From: a virus
Length of the DNA stretch: 32,177 nucleotides
Reading direction: 5' to 3' (one strand)
Virus record (IMG/VR): IMGVR_UViG_3300015371_000117
Coordinates: 1 to 32,177 of that record
Below are positions 1-7,847 of the stretch, in pieces; positions within the stretch are counted from its first letter, which is position 1, and the number at the start of each line of letters is the position of its first letter. The notes beneath the pieces were generated by a model that saw only the letters and a list, made by a program, of their open reading frames with translations, searched no databases and was not told the DNA's origin. Position numbers and translations under genes: made by a program.

Positions 1-15
1 GGCTGTATCTGCCAT
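1..15 (-). CDS. Start of a gene running off the left edge, possibly major capsid protein
   Basis: Only five codons (M-A-D-T-A) lie inside the window. The start is well supported: an excellent Shine-Dalgarno sequence, AAAGGAGGTG on the minus strand (21-30), sits 5 nt upstream of the ATG. This is the strongest ribosome-binding site in the left arm, which suits a highly expressed virion protein. The gene comes after terminase, portal and scaffold in transcription order, where most tailed phages encode the major capsid protein; that identity is inferred from position only. The same MADTA start is used by the 45-aa gene upstream. Confidence 0.5.
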
Positions 16-133
16 GTATTCACCTCCTTTGAGGCGATTGGAGTAACGGGTCGCGCTTCCGCCTTGGCCCCCGTGTGGGGCTGTACTCCGCTGGCAGGTT
101 CTGGCCTTGGCTGCGTCTCAGGCGCTGTACCGA

Positions 134-150
134 AGTCTGCAACGCAGACT
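134..150. repeat. Perfect hairpin AGTCTGC-AAC-GCAGACT
   Basis: Seven-bp arms around a 3-nt loop lie in the 152-nt gap between the 45-aa gene and the left-edge gene. CTGTACC occurs on both sides (125-131 and 149-155). No T-run follows in either direction, so a classical terminator is not supported; an operator or RNA processing site is possible. The rest of the gap (16-133) holds the ribosome-binding site and a weak GC hairpin at about 66-82. Confidence 0.45.
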
Positions 151-156
151 GTACCA

Positions 157-183
157 CAGTTCGAGAACTATCGAACAGTCGAA
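157..183. promoter_or_regulatory. Operator-like palindrome, copy 1 (GTTCGA-N6-TCGAAC)
   Basis: GTTCGA, six bases, then TCGAAC (159-176), flanked by CA and AGTCGAA. The 27-bp unit matches 11339-11365 at every base except five in the centre. It overlaps the end of the 45-aa gene and lies upstream of the left-edge gene. Two-fold symmetry with a variable centre is typical of a dimeric DNA-binding protein site. The regulator is unknown. Confidence 0.55.
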
Positions 184-305
184 AGGTACTTGCGCTGCTG
201 CTTGGCCTTGGCGCGGAGACGGCCAGCTTGCTTCTTGGCCGCCGCGCGCTTCGGGTCCGGGTAGCTGATCTTCATGGCTCCCGCGTATGAGGCCGTGTCC
301 GCCAT
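168..305 (-). CDS. Small basic Ala/Lys/Arg-rich protein, 45 aa
   Basis: I do not recognise a family. The start is chosen at the ATG that overlaps the stop of the upstream beta-helix gene in a TAATG junction, pointing to translational coupling; a longer frame upstream lies wholly inside that gene. The C-terminal two thirds is a run of Ala, Lys, Arg and Gln, probably one basic helix. It sits between the secreted beta-helix gene and the presumed capsid gene. Its 3' end overlaps a palindrome shared with the divergence region, so part of its sequence may be constrained by DNA rather than protein. A minor virion or nucleic-acid-binding role would fit the charge but is a guess. Confidence 0.5.
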   Translation of the reverse strand: MADTASYAGAMKISYPDPKRAAAKKQAGRLRAKAKQQRKYLSTVR

Positions 306-1543
306 TACGGCAGGTTCACGGGCTGGCCCGTCTCGTGGATGACGTTGCCGGACTGCACCTCGTCGGAGCAATCGGTGGAGACGCCGTACGCGCCCACGTT
401 CGGGCTGAACCTGGTGCTGAAGTGGTTGTCCAGCACGCGGTAGTTGCTGCCCTTGGCGCCCTGCTGGCAGTAGAGCGCGACGGCTCCGCCAGCGAGCAGG
501 TTGTTCTGGATCAGCACGTTCGTGTCGGTGTTGGTGCCTTTGTTCGAGATGATCGCGCTGGTCCCGAGCGAGCCGTTGGAGTGGACGCCGTAGATCGTGT
601 TGTGGATCAGCGTGACGTCCAGCGCGCCCGGCGCGTACCCGGCAGCGCAGCCGTTACCGGTTCCGGTCCAGTGGCCGCACGCCATCTGGAGGCCGTCGGC
701 GTGGCAGCCGTCGGACTGCGGGCAGCCGGTGCCCTTCAGGTCGTGGACGTAGGAGTCCTGCACGTCCAGCTTCTGGTTCGTGTCGAAGCCGTTCTCGCAT
801 CCGCGCACGTTCACACGACGGAAGTTGGCGTGGCCCTCACCGAAGCATGTGCTGGCGGCGCCCTGGCCGTCGATCTCCGAGTCCTGCACGGTCAGCGGCG
901 TCCAGGCCGAGTTGAACTGGGCGTCGTCCACATACAGCGAGTAGCCGCTGCCGCAGGTGATCTTGGAGTTCTTGATGATCACGCCGCTGGCGCGTACCGT
1001 CAGGCAACCGATGGACTTCGAGTCGATGATCGTCCCGGCCAGCGTCACCGTGGACGGGCCGGTGTACGGAGTCAGAGCAGTGCCGCTGGGAACGCCAGTG
1101 TTGGAGGCGTCAGGGTAGCCGCCGGGCGGCGGGGGAGGCGGCGGTGGCGGCGGCACCGGACAGCCGGTCGGGTCCACCGGAGTGCCAGCCGGGGTGCCGG
1201 GACATAGGTCGGAGCCGTTTGTAACGCCATCCCCGTCCGAGTCCGGGTCGGGCGGCGGTGGCGGCGGCGACACGAACGCCTGAAAGGCAGCCTCGACCTT
1301 GTTCTCCAGCGTCGCCGGAGTAGCGGTGTTGCCGGACCAGGCCAGGTCCCCGTTCACGCGCGTGGAGAGCGTGCGCCAGTCGGTGGCGCTGCGACGCTCC
1401 AGCACAGTGGTGAAGCTGCCGTCGTCGTACGTCGCCCTCCAGTTTGCTCCCGGCTTGGCGAACGTAGGTGACACGGCTGCCTGGGCGAAACCCGGGACAG
1501 CCAGGGACATTACGAGCACCAGGCTCAGCAGGAGTCGTCGCAT
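305..1543 (-). CDS. Secreted right-handed beta-helix protein with thrombospondin type 3 repeat
   Basis: 412 aa. Residues 1-22 form a clear signal peptide: Arg-Arg, a Leu/Val core, and a probable A-Q-A cleavage site. About 70 residues of unknown fold follow, then a poly-Pro linker, a calcium-binding thrombospondin type 3-like unit (DSDGDGVTNGSDLCPGTPAG), a second poly-Pro linker of ten prolines, and a beta-helix domain of about 250 residues with Cys pairs and repeated N/D-rich rungs (for example VIIKNSKITC). This layout is known from extracellular actinobacterial proteins of the pectate-lyase/beta-helix type. No catalytic residues can be assigned. The start is the ATG 6 nt after a TATAAT box; the frame extends 51 codons upstream, but that part overlaps the scaffold gene and looks like an antisense-type shadow. 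A signal peptide inside a head-assembly operon is odd. It might be an exported depolymerase or a surface protein; virion incorporation is not excluded. Confidence 0.8.
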   Translation of the reverse strand: MRRLLLSLVLVMSLAVPGFAQAAVSPTFAKPGANWRATYDDGSFTTVLERRSATDWRTLSTRVNGDLAWSGNTATPATLENKVEAAFQAFVSPPPPPPDPDSDGDGVTNGSDLCPGTPAGTPVDPTGCPVPPPPPPPPPPGGYPDASNTGVPSGTALTPYTGPSTVTLAGTIIDSKSIGCLTVRASGVIIKNSKITCGSGYSLYVDDAQFNSAWTPLTVQDSEIDGQGAASTCFGEGHANFRRVNVRGCENGFDTNQKLDVQDSYVHDLKGTGCPQSDGCHADGLQMACGHWTGTGNGCAAGYAPGALDVTLIHNTIYGVHSNGSLGTSAIISNKGTNTDTNVLIQNNLLAGGAVALYCQQGAKGSNYRVLDNHFSTRFSPNVGAYGVSTDCSDEVQSGNVIHETGQPVNLP

Positions 1544-1549
1544 CGACCC

Positions 1550-1555
1550 ATTATA
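1550..1555 (-). promoter_or_regulatory. -10 box TATAAT for a leaderless beta-helix mRNA
   Basis: A consensus TATAAT lies exactly 6 nt (GGGTCG) before the ATG of the beta-helix gene, and no Shine-Dalgarno sequence is present. Transcription would start at or next to the ATG. No good -35 is visible. Confidence 0.6.
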
Positions 1556-1559
1556 CCGC

Positions 1560-2486
1560 CTACACGACCGGCGGCGCAGCCTTCTTGGCAGCCATCTCGG
1601 CGCCGAAGTCGCGTACAGCGTCCGCGATGGAGTCGTACTGCTTCTGGGCCGGGACGCTGGCGTTCTGACCGCCGGTGACGATGGGCGGTGCGCCACTAGC
1701 GGCGTTGATCGAGTCGATCTGGGCGTCCGTCAGCCCGGCGACTGCCTCGGCCGCAGCGGCCTCGCTACCGGGCCCGCCGCCGTGGATCAGCGTATAGGTC
1801 TTCTGATAGCGCTCGAACGCGTAGGCAAGTGCCTCATCGTCGTCCATCTCCTCGGGCGCAGCCACCACCAGCGGCGACAGCACATCGACAAGCTGCTCCT
1901 CGGTCATCGGCTGGCCCTCGGCGGTGACGAAGTGGTCCGGGTGAGCCTCCTTCAGCTCGTTCAGCGAGGCGCGGTACTCCTTGTCCTCGTCCTCGGCCAT
2001 CTTCTGATCGACGTAGTTGAGCCGCTCGCGGTCCTCCGGGTCCAGCTCCACCTCGAACTCGTCGGAGGTGCCGCCCTGCTGGACGTGCTCCGTGGCAGCC
2101 TCGATGACCTCCTCCTCGGAGGCGTCCGGGTTACCGGCCGCGTACTTAATGGCCACCTTGAAGATTTCCTCGGCCTCCGGGTTGTCGTCGTAGACCTGGG
2201 ACGCGAGCGCGGTCAGCGCGGCGTCCGGGTCCTCCCCGAGATCGGCCCAGAAGCGCTGGAGGCCCTCCGGCACGGCGTCGCGGAGCTGCGCAAGGTTCTG
2301 TTCGAGCTGGGTCGTGTGGGGCTGGACCTTCTCGCGCAGGTAGGCGTCCACCTGCGAGCGCACGGTCTCGTCCTCAAACCGCTCAGCCAGGTCCGCGCTC
2401 CAAGGCGCGTCGCCCGGAGGAGCTGCTTCGGTCGTCTCTACGGTCTCCGGCGCGGTCGTACCGTCGCCTGCTCCTGCTGTGGCCAT
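1560..2486 (-). CDS. Putative capsid scaffolding protein
   Basis: 308 aa, strongly acidic and rich in Glu, Asp and Ala, with mostly helical composition. It has a disordered Thr/Pro/Glu-rich N-terminus and a short C-terminal segment containing a basic patch (AVRDFGAEMAAKKAAPPVV). Scaffolds of tailed phages typically are acidic helical proteins with a basic C-terminal capsid-binding helix, and lie between portal and capsid genes; this protein matches in composition, size and position. There is no sequence motif that proves it. The start is the ATG preceded by GGGGTAGG. It starts 3 nt after the stop of the upstream 114-aa gene. A protease fused to the scaffold is not seen. Confidence 0.65.
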   Translation of the reverse strand: MATAGAGDGTTAPETVETTEAAPPGDAPWSADLAERFEDETVRSQVDAYLREKVQPHTTQLEQNLAQLRDAVPEGLQRFWADLGEDPDAALTALASQVYDDNPEAEEIFKVAIKYAAGNPDASEEEVIEAATEHVQQGGTSDEFEVELDPEDRERLNYVDQKMAEDEDKEYRASLNELKEAHPDHFVTAEGQPMTEEQLVDVLSPLVVAAPEEMDDDEALAYAFERYQKTYTLIHGGGPGSEAAAAEAVAGLTDAQIDSINAASGAPPIVTGGQNASVPAQKQYDSIADAVRDFGAEMAAKKAAPPVV

Positions 2487-2489
2487 GTC

Positions 2490-2834
2490 CTACCCCTTTG
2501 CTTTGCGTTTCACGTCGCGCTGTAGCGACGCGCTGGCACCTGCGTACGGTGTCCGTCCACCTCCGCCACCCTCGGGCGGTGCTGCTGCGGCCTGTTCGAC
2601 CGTTTCCTCGTGCGGATTGTCGCCGCCCGGCTCTGCGGCACCTTCTGCCTCGGGCTGCTTGCCCGGCGCGGCCGGAACCTGCTGAACGACCTCGTGCGCA
2701 GCCTTTGCGCACTGGCTGAATAGCTTCGAAGCCTCCTCAGCACCCTGAGCGGCTAGAAGCGTTGCCAGCTCCTCCGCGTTCGTCTCTACTGCATGTGCAG
2801 CGTCGGCGATCTGCGCTAGAGCATCGTCAGCCAT
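2490..2834 (-). CDS. Small Ala/Glu-rich protein between portal and scaffold, 114 aa
   Basis: No recognised family. The N-terminal half (about residues 1-55) is a probable amphipathic helix rich in Ala, Glu and Leu. The middle is a Pro/Glu/Gly-rich disordered stretch ending in five glycines, and the last 15 residues are basic (RDVKRKAKG). The start has no Shine-Dalgarno sequence (CCTCCC precedes it), but a TACACT box lies 6 nt upstream, so it probably has a leaderless transcript even though the portal gene ends only 12 nt before. It could be a portal- or scaffold-associated assembly factor, on position alone. Confidence 0.6.
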   Translation of the reverse strand: MADDALAQIADAAHAVETNAEELATLLAAQGAEEASKLFSQCAKAAHEVVQQVPAAPGKQPEAEGAAEPGGDNPHEETVEQAAAAPPEGGGGGRTPYAGASASLQRDVKRKAKG

Positions 2835-2840
2835 GGGAGG

Positions 2841-2846
2841 AGTGTA
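2841..2846 (-). promoter_or_regulatory. -10 box TACACT, 6 nt before the start of the 114-aa gene
   Basis: TACACT, then CCTCCC, then ATG. The box overlaps the junction with the portal stop codon. The absence of a ribosome-binding site and the 6-nt spacing shared with seven other genes support a leaderless promoter. Confidence 0.5.
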
Positions 2847-4769
2847 TCAGCCCTCTGGGGCCGCCGCAGGCTCCTGCGGGTTGCCCGCCTGAGCGTCGGT
2901 GGTTGCGCCCGCTTCGCTCTCGGCTGGATCGGCCTGCGCAGCCTCCTGCTGGCCGGAAGACACCGTGGCGCCCTGGCCGACGAGTTGCTGCATGGCCTGC
3001 TTCTCCAGCTCCTTCAGGTACAGCACCTCGTGGGTGCGCACCTGGAACTCGAACAGTGCCTTGGCCTTGGGGCTGAGTAGCTTGAACTGGACAGTCTTTC
3101 TGAAGTCGTTGTGCTCCTTGATGTGGATGGGGGGGTTGTCCCACGAGTTCGGCACCACCGCCTTGCCATTGGCCATGTCGAAGTTCTCGCCGCGCGCCAG
3201 CATGATGTCGCGGGCGTCGCTAGTGAGCGGCAGCGGGCCGCCCACGTCGAGCAGCTTGAGCATCCGCACCGGGTCGTCCTGGAGCAGGCCACGGTCCCAC
3301 AAGTTATAGAGCGCTTCCTGTCGACCGCTCTTGGTGTGGCCGAGGCCGTTGCCCATCGACACCTTGAAGCGAATGCCGGGGTCCACCTCGCGCGCCTTGA
3401 ACTCGCGCACCTGGGGGATGCCCTCCTCGGAGTAGATCGTGACCATCTTCTTCTCCGTCTCGTACTGCTTCGCCAACCAGGTGATCTGCGTAAAGCCGGT
3501 CTCGATGGCCCACGCCACCGTGTCAGACAGCTCCGCCAGCCGCAGCGCGTCGCCCGACTTGACCTCCTCGATGGCCTTGGCCGACTCCAGCCGCCCCTCA
3601 ACCTGGCCGCTAGAGGAGTCGTGGATGCCAACGGCGTCCTTCATCTCCGCCACGATCCACTCCTTGCGGTCTGTCTGCGGCATCGCAGGGGGGCTGAGGA
3701 TTTCTGGCTTGACACCCTCGGCGCCCGTGCCGCGCAGGATTTGGTCGCGCGCGCTGGTGGGGGACATCTTGCCCGACTCCAACTCTGCTTCGAACGGTAT
3801 CCACCACCACAGCTCCGCGAAGTTGTCGGCCATCATCAGCTCCTGGGCGTGGGTCTTGTTCAGCTCCATCTGGAGCGGGCGCATCGTCTTCACGTCGCTG
3901 CCGTAGTACGGTGTGTTCAGGCCCGGCACCACGCCGATAGGCGTGAAAGGGAGCTGGCGTGCGTTGCGCAACTCGTCGTACGGAACGTCCTGCGCGGCGA
4001 TCAGCGTCTCCTGCCCGCACCACGCGCCGAACAGACCCCCGGGGCGGCGGCGGTTGGGCTTCATCCAGATTTCGTTGACCGTGTACCCCTCGACGGCGGG
4101 CGCGTTGCCCATCTCGCGCAGTAGGGCGGCACGGGTGGAGTCCTGCTTCTCGCCCTTGCCTTGCAGCTCTACGCCGTAGGCGTCGTAAACGGCCTCCTTG
4201 TCCATGTACTTGCTGTGGATGAGCCAGCGTACCTGCTGCCAGTCCTCGGCGTACGGGTCCAGGAACACCGAGAACGGGTCGGCGTAGTTGATGCTGGGGA
4301 CGCCATGGACGCCATCCCAGCCCCACTTCAGCCATGCCGTGCCTGCGACGATGGCCCACCACTCCGCGCGGGAGAGCGTGCGCGGGAAGTCGGTGACGCC
4401 TGCCGACGCGGCCCAGGTGCAGTACCCCAGCGCTACTTGTGCGTCGGACTCCGCGATCATGTCCTCCGTGGTCGGCTCCACCTCCGGGATCGGGCGTAGC
4501 TCCTTCATGAACGCGTGCTGCTGCTGGACGAAGTGCTTGATCTTATTGGCCACCGGGCGCGGCTTGTTGTCCGGACTACCGTCCGGCAACGTGTCGCGCG
4601 GGATGCGGCGGATGTTCTCGATCTTGTTCGACCACTCGGTGTACTGCTCGTCGTACGTGAAGGCGACGTTCAGCCACCAGTCACGCTCGTATGGCATACG
4701 AGCATGACGGGCGGCCTCACGCAGCTTCTTCCACTTGCGTACGTCCTCTGACTCGACCACGCGAGCCAT
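2847..4769 (-). CDS. Portal protein
   Basis: 640 aa, in the size range of P22-type and related large portals. Portal dodecamers form the DNA entry channel of the capsid. Features visible: an N-terminal Trp/Tyr-rich helical region (about 1-60), a long alpha/beta stem-wing region containing NYADPFSVFLDPYAEDW (about 180-196) with the D/P-rich pattern typical of portal wings, the segment GLNTPYYGSDVKTMRPLQME (about 298-317), an Ala/Glu-rich acidic tail from about 590, and a helix with RTHEVLYLKELEKQAMQQL (about 575-593). It follows terminase and precedes the scaffold, the usual order. The start ATG overlaps the stop of the 182-aa gene (TGATG). It carries one AAAGACTGTCC motif at 3089-3099, coding K-T-V. 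Assignment rests on these patterns and synteny. Confidence 0.8.
   Translation of the reverse strand: MARVVESEDVRKWKKLREAARHARMPYERDWWLNVAFTYDEQYTEWSNKIENIRRIPRDTLPDGSPDNKPRPVANKIKHFVQQQHAFMKELRPIPEVEPTTEDMIAESDAQVALGYCTWAASAGVTDFPRTLSRAEWWAIVAGTAWLKWGWDGVHGVPSINYADPFSVFLDPYAEDWQQVRWLIHSKYMDKEAVYDAYGVELQGKGEKQDSTRAALLREMGNAPAVEGYTVNEIWMKPNRRRPGGLFGAWCGQETLIAAQDVPYDELRNARQLPFTPIGVVPGLNTPYYGSDVKTMRPLQMELNKTHAQELMMADNFAELWWWIPFEAELESGKMSPTSARDQILRGTGAEGVKPEILSPPAMPQTDRKEWIVAEMKDAVGIHDSSSGQVEGRLESAKAIEEVKSGDALRLAELSDTVAWAIETGFTQITWLAKQYETEKKMVTIYSEEGIPQVREFKAREVDPGIRFKVSMGNGLGHTKSGRQEALYNLWDRGLLQDDPVRMLKLLDVGGPLPLTSDARDIMLARGENFDMANGKAVVPNSWDNPPIHIKEHNDFRKTVQFKLLSPKAKALFEFQVRTHEVLYLKELEKQAMQQLVGQGATVSSGQQEAAQADPAESEAGATTDAQAGNPQEPAAAPEG
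3089..3099 (-). repeat. Dispersed motif AAAGACTGTCC (exact)
   Basis: Exact copy inside the portal gene, on the coding (minus) strand, in the frame that reads K-T-V. See the finding on this motif. Confidence 0.7.
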
Positions 4770-5317
4770 CAGATCGTGGGCGCCTCCTCCTCAACCGGCG
4801 AGTAGCCGCCTGTCTCGTCGGGAGTCTCCAGCGGCAGCTCCGCCGCGATCTGCTCCAGCGCAGGCGTCGGGCTGGCGGCGGCGATGTTCTTGAGGCCCGC
4901 CAGCTCGTTGGCCGTGGTGCCGTTGGCGGCGGGCACGTCCACCACTCCGTACTGCGTGCGCGTCGCGCCGCCCTTCGGGAACGCCGTCATCAGCCGCTCC
5001 TGATCAAGCGACGGAATGTCCTCCCACGCGACCGTGGCCGGTGTGGGCTTGGCGATCTTGTCGCGGATGTCGCCCTCTCCGCCCGTATGGTCGGGAGCAA
5101 CGTCGCGCGCGGTGCGCACGATCTCGTCAATAGCCGACATAGGCAGAGCCGCGTGCGGAAGCGGCACCTGGCCCTGGGCCTCGGCGCAGTCAACTGCCGG
5201 GAACACCACCCACGGACCCTTGACATCCACGGTCTGGTGGGTAGGCGTGATCAGGTCTCCGCCGCCCTGTTCGGCGTTGGGGTTGTGGGGGCTGATGTAG
5301 AATCCATGTTCGGGCAT
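4769..5317 (-). CDS. Unknown protein between terminase and portal, 182 aa
   Basis: I do not recognise it. The N-terminal 60 residues are Pro/His/Gly-rich and look extended (for example FYISPHNPNAEQGGGDLITP). The middle has a short helical region and the C-terminus is acidic (ending in PVEEEAPTI). No Cys pairs and no membrane segment. The start is supported by GAGAGGAG 7 nt before the ATG, and its stop overlaps the portal start. Its place suggests a head-assembly or virion accessory role. Confidence 0.65.
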   Translation of the reverse strand: MPEHGFYISPHNPNAEQGGGDLITPTHQTVDVKGPWVVFPAVDCAEAQGQVPLPHAALPMSAIDEIVRTARDVAPDHTGGEGDIRDKIAKPTPATVAWEDIPSLDQERLMTAFPKGGATRTQYGVVDVPAANGTTANELAGLKNIAAASPTPALEQIAAELPLETPDETGGYSPVEEEAPTI

Positions 5318-5338
5318 AAGGTCTCCTCTCGGGTTGAC

Positions 5339-6757
5339 TCAGACGATTGTACCCGCTGCCGGGGCCGGGCGCACGCGGCCGGTGCGGGCATGCTTCTCTA
5401 CTGCCGCGCGTAGGTCGTCGGACTGCTCCTGCCAGCGCGTCTTGTTCGGTCGCTCGCGCGTCTCCGTCGTCTTGATCGGCTGCACCCACCGGCTGCTCAG
5501 GTACTGGGCGCAGTCCACCTGGTCATCGAAGACCTTCAGCGGTTCCTCGGGAGCGTAGTCCTCAGAGTGTGACCCCAGCTTCTGGCGCATGGTGGCGGTC
5601 AAGTCCTCCCATCGGTACGCCTGCACTTGGTCGAAGGTGAGCGGACAGTCTTTCGTGAGCATGAAGCGGCCGCTCTTGATCAGCGTCCCCAGCATCGGAA
5701 TGCGGTCCTTGTGGCGCGACGGCCCGTCCTGGAAGAAGTAGCCTCGGCGGCGCCAGTGCGCCTTCAGACTCTGGGCGTGGAAGTCGCGTACGTTGATCCG
5801 GTTCGGGTCGGCAACGCGCCATTGTACCCGGGGCAACTTCTCCTCGACGGTCTTGACCCGGTGCACCCACGCGTCGAAGTCGGTGTCGGCGGCCGACTCC
5901 TCCTTCACGCCGATCATCTTGTTGCCGACGACGGCCACCCACAGCATGCCGGTCGGGTGGCGCATGCCCGGATCGTAGCCGTGCCAGATCGGCGTCAGCT
6001 TGTCGATCTCCAGCGTCCCCTTCCAGACGTGCCGGTCGTAGCTCCAGTCCGGGTAGATCAACCCGCCGAACTCATCGAAGCTGCACAGCACGTATCGCTT
6101 CACCCACGCATCCGGCATCTGGAGCAGCGTCTCCAGGTAGTCCTCCGGGAGGTGCGGGTTGTCTAGCGATGTCGCAGTCCAGCTCTGACGCTCAGGCGAA
6201 GCGTCTCGGATGAAGTGCTCCCAAATCCAGTCATGTCCCGCAGGGTTCGTGGCGGCTGTTGATCCCCGCTCAGCTTCAGGTATCTCGTCGGTGTAGCCCA
6301 TGTCGCGGGCACGGGCCGTCGGGAATCTCTGGCGGAGTCGTCCACGCATACCATTGTACGTGGGCTGGTCGAACTCCGATAGCTCATCCCAGTACAGATG
6401 GCCGATGTTCAGCGACTTGTATTTCTGCCAGTCGTCAATCGCACGGAACAACCACTCCGACCCGTTGGGCGCCACGATGCTCTCCAGGTGGCCGCCGCTG
6501 CGGCGCTTGGTGCAAGCCGCGTACAGCTCCGAGGGCATCACGTTCACGAACTCCGGCTCCAGCATGTCGCGCAGCTCGTTGGCGGTCTTACGCGACAGTA
6601 CGATCCTGATACCCGGTACACGCAGGCCCTTGCTGATCGCGTCGGCGCATTGCGCGATGGTCTTGCCGGACCCCATCCCCCCAACCAGCAACCGCTCCTT
6701 GGCCGGGCTGGCGTGGAAGGGCCGGTACACCGACAACGGCCGGTAGTCCCAGCTCAC
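5339..6757 (-). CDS. Terminase large subunit
   Basis: 472 aa, the DNA-packaging motor ATPase and headful/cos nuclease. The ATPase has a Walker A GGMGSGKT (26-33) and a Walker B LYWDELSEF with Asp124/Glu125. The C-terminal RNase H-like nuclease shows its acidic triad in GYDPG (Asp262), VADPN (Asp317) and FDDQVDC (Asp411/412 and 415). The start is the GTG overlapping the small-subunit stop (GTGA); the frame continues 14 codons further upstream, but that extension lies within the small-subunit gene. It has one AAAGACTGTCC motif at 5643-5653, here read in a different frame (T-K-D-C-P). The stop is 21 nt before the next gene. Confidence 0.92.
   Translation of the reverse strand: MSWDYRPLSVYRPFHASPAKERLLVGGMGSGKTIAQCADAISKGLRVPGIRIVLSRKTANELRDMLEPEFVNVMPSELYAACTKRRSGGHLESIVAPNGSEWLFRAIDDWQKYKSLNIGHLYWDELSEFDQPTYNGMRGRLRQRFPTARARDMGYTDEIPEAERGSTAATNPAGHDWIWEHFIRDASPERQSWTATSLDNPHLPEDYLETLLQMPDAWVKRYVLCSFDEFGGLIYPDWSYDRHVWKGTLEIDKLTPIWHGYDPGMRHPTGMLWVAVVGNKMIGVKEESAADTDFDAWVHRVKTVEEKLPRVQWRVADPNRINVRDFHAQSLKAHWRRRGYFFQDGPSRHKDRIPMLGTLIKSGRFMLTKDCPLTFDQVQAYRWEDLTATMRQKLGSHSEDYAPEEPLKVFDDQVDCAQYLSSRWVQPIKTTETRERPNKTRWQEQSDDLRAAVEKHARTGRVRPAPAAGTIV
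5643..5653 (-). repeat. Dispersed motif AAAGACTGTCC (exact)
   Basis: Exact copy in the terminase large subunit gene, sense to transcription, read as K-D-C, a frame different from most copies. Confidence 0.7.
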
Positions 6758-7374
6758 GCGTAGTCCTTGAGAATGTCGTCCCTGATCTGCGCCTGGCACT
6801 CGTTGCAGCGCCCGGCACCCGGCTCGAAGTGATCCATCGTCTTCGTCTCCTCGCAGCGCTCACACTGTTGTACGGTGTCATCCCCGCCCGAGGTAGTGTC
6901 CGGCATCGGGTCACCAGGGGTGGGCATGCTGCCCATATTGATCACCAGCGGCTGCGTCTTGTCGTCCTTCTGCGGATCGAGGAAGCCCATCGTGTACTTC
7001 GCCACCAGCGTCTGCGCGCGGCCGCGCGCCACGGCGTCCTGGCTGGTCAGGTCGTTGGCGAGCGACTCCACCAGCGCGGGCGTCAGCTTCACCATCGCGC
7101 GCACCGCCTTGATCGTGTCCTCAGTGATCGCCTCGCGGACGTGCGGCGTCAGCTCCTGCGTGAACACCTCGATGGCCAGCTCTATCGGGTCGGCCTCGGC
7201 GGCCTCCTCGGCGGCGTCCTTGGGCCGGTGCGACCCCAGCCCTGCCTTGTTCTGGTCAAGCGCGACGCGCTTCTTGAGCCGGTTCCAAGCCTGTCGGTGC
7301 GCGGCCGAGCACGTAGCCTGGCGTCCGGGAGGGACGATCTCGCACCCGGGCAGAGCGCAGACGCGCTCCTCCAT
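6754..7374 (-). CDS. Putative terminase small subunit with zinc-binding ends
   Basis: 206 aa. Small terminase subunits recognise the packaging site and hand DNA to the large subunit. Here the N-terminus has a C-x4-C...C-x3-H pattern (CALPGC, then CSAAH, residues 6-26) followed by a basic helix. The centre (about 65-150) is helical and includes ARGRAQTLVAKYTMGFLDP, resembling small-subunit oligomerisation regions. The C-terminus has CERC...CNEC (about 173-194), a zinc ribbon. Identity is inferred from position directly before the large subunit, with GTGA coupling, plus DNA-binding features. Two zinc modules flanking the core is unusual. The ATG overlaps the stop of the 157-aa gene (TAATG). Confidence 0.55.
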   Translation of the reverse strand: MEERVCALPGCEIVPPGRQATCSAAHRQAWNRLKKRVALDQNKAGLGSHRPKDAAEEAAEADPIELAIEVFTQELTPHVREAITEDTIKAVRAMVKLTPALVESLANDLTSQDAVARGRAQTLVAKYTMGFLDPQKDDKTQPLVINMGSMPTPGDPMPDTTSGGDDTVQQCERCEETKTMDHFEPGAGRCNECQAQIRDDILKDYA

Positions 7375-7847
7375 TACTCCACTCGCCAGACGAACAGCTT
7401 GATGGCGATGTTGGCGTTCGTGGCGTCGGTGCCGGTCAGCACGCGCAGCCGCTCGTTGGCCGTCTCGACCGTGAACTTGCCGCGCTTAGTGCGCTTACCG
7501 GACCCGGCCGCGAAGGTGGCGAACACGCCGATGTTCGCGGCGTTGCCCGAGTCGCGGTGCTGGAGCTGAACCTCGCGGTTGGCCGCAGCGGCGGACGGGT
7601 GGGTTACCTCGAAGTAGTAGGCGTACTCGCCCACCGGCAACTGGCCGGTGTCTCCGACGAGCGTGCTGCCTGCGGCGGGCGCGGTGTCCACCGTCACGAC
7701 GGCCGAGGCACCGGTCGCGGCGTCGGTGCCCTCGACGTACAGGATGGGCTGGTCAACCAGCGCCACCCCCTGGGCCGAGTCGTTCGGCACGATGTTGTCT
7801 CGGGTGGCGATGACGCCGCCCTGACGCGTGTCCAGGATTGCAGGCAT
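7374..7847 (-). CDS. Small beta-rich virion-type protein, 157 aa
   Basis: Not matched to a named family. The sequence alternates Val/Thr/Ala in a way typical of beta-sandwich virion proteins (for example ASAVVTVDTAPAAGSTLVGD), and includes a segment EYAYYFEVTHPSAAAANREV that resembles a jelly-roll strand pair. Its N-terminus (LDTRQGGVIATRDNIVP) shares the pattern T-R/K-D/N-N-I-x-x-P with the 68-aa and 89-aa genes upstream. The start overlaps the stop of the 286-aa gene (TGATG). Head decoration or fibre are possible roles. Confidence 0.6.
   Translation of the reverse strand: MPAILDTRQGGVIATRDNIVPNDSAQGVALVDQPILYVEGTDAATGASAVVTVDTAPAAGSTLVGDTGQLPVGEYAYYFEVTHPSAAAANREVQLQHRDSGNAANIGVFATFAAGSGKRTKRGKFTVETANERLRVLTGTDATNANIAIKLFVWRVE

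Noticed and set aside
157-183. LexA/SOS box
   Set aside because: The actinobacterial SOS box has TCGAAC-N4-GTTCGA order. Here the half-sites are reversed (GTTCGA-N6-TCGAAC), so a LexA site is not supported.
287-1207. 306-codon plus-strand frame opposite the beta-helix gene
   Set aside because: It has low-complexity Val/Gly/Arg-rich translation typical of the antisense of a GC-rich gene, and the minus-strand gene has a signal peptide and domains.
3111-4124. 337-codon plus-strand frame opposite the portal gene
   Set aside because: Antisense shadow; no motif, and the minus frame encodes a clear portal. The same applies to the long frames at 1299-2525, 5627-6166 and 28790-29647.
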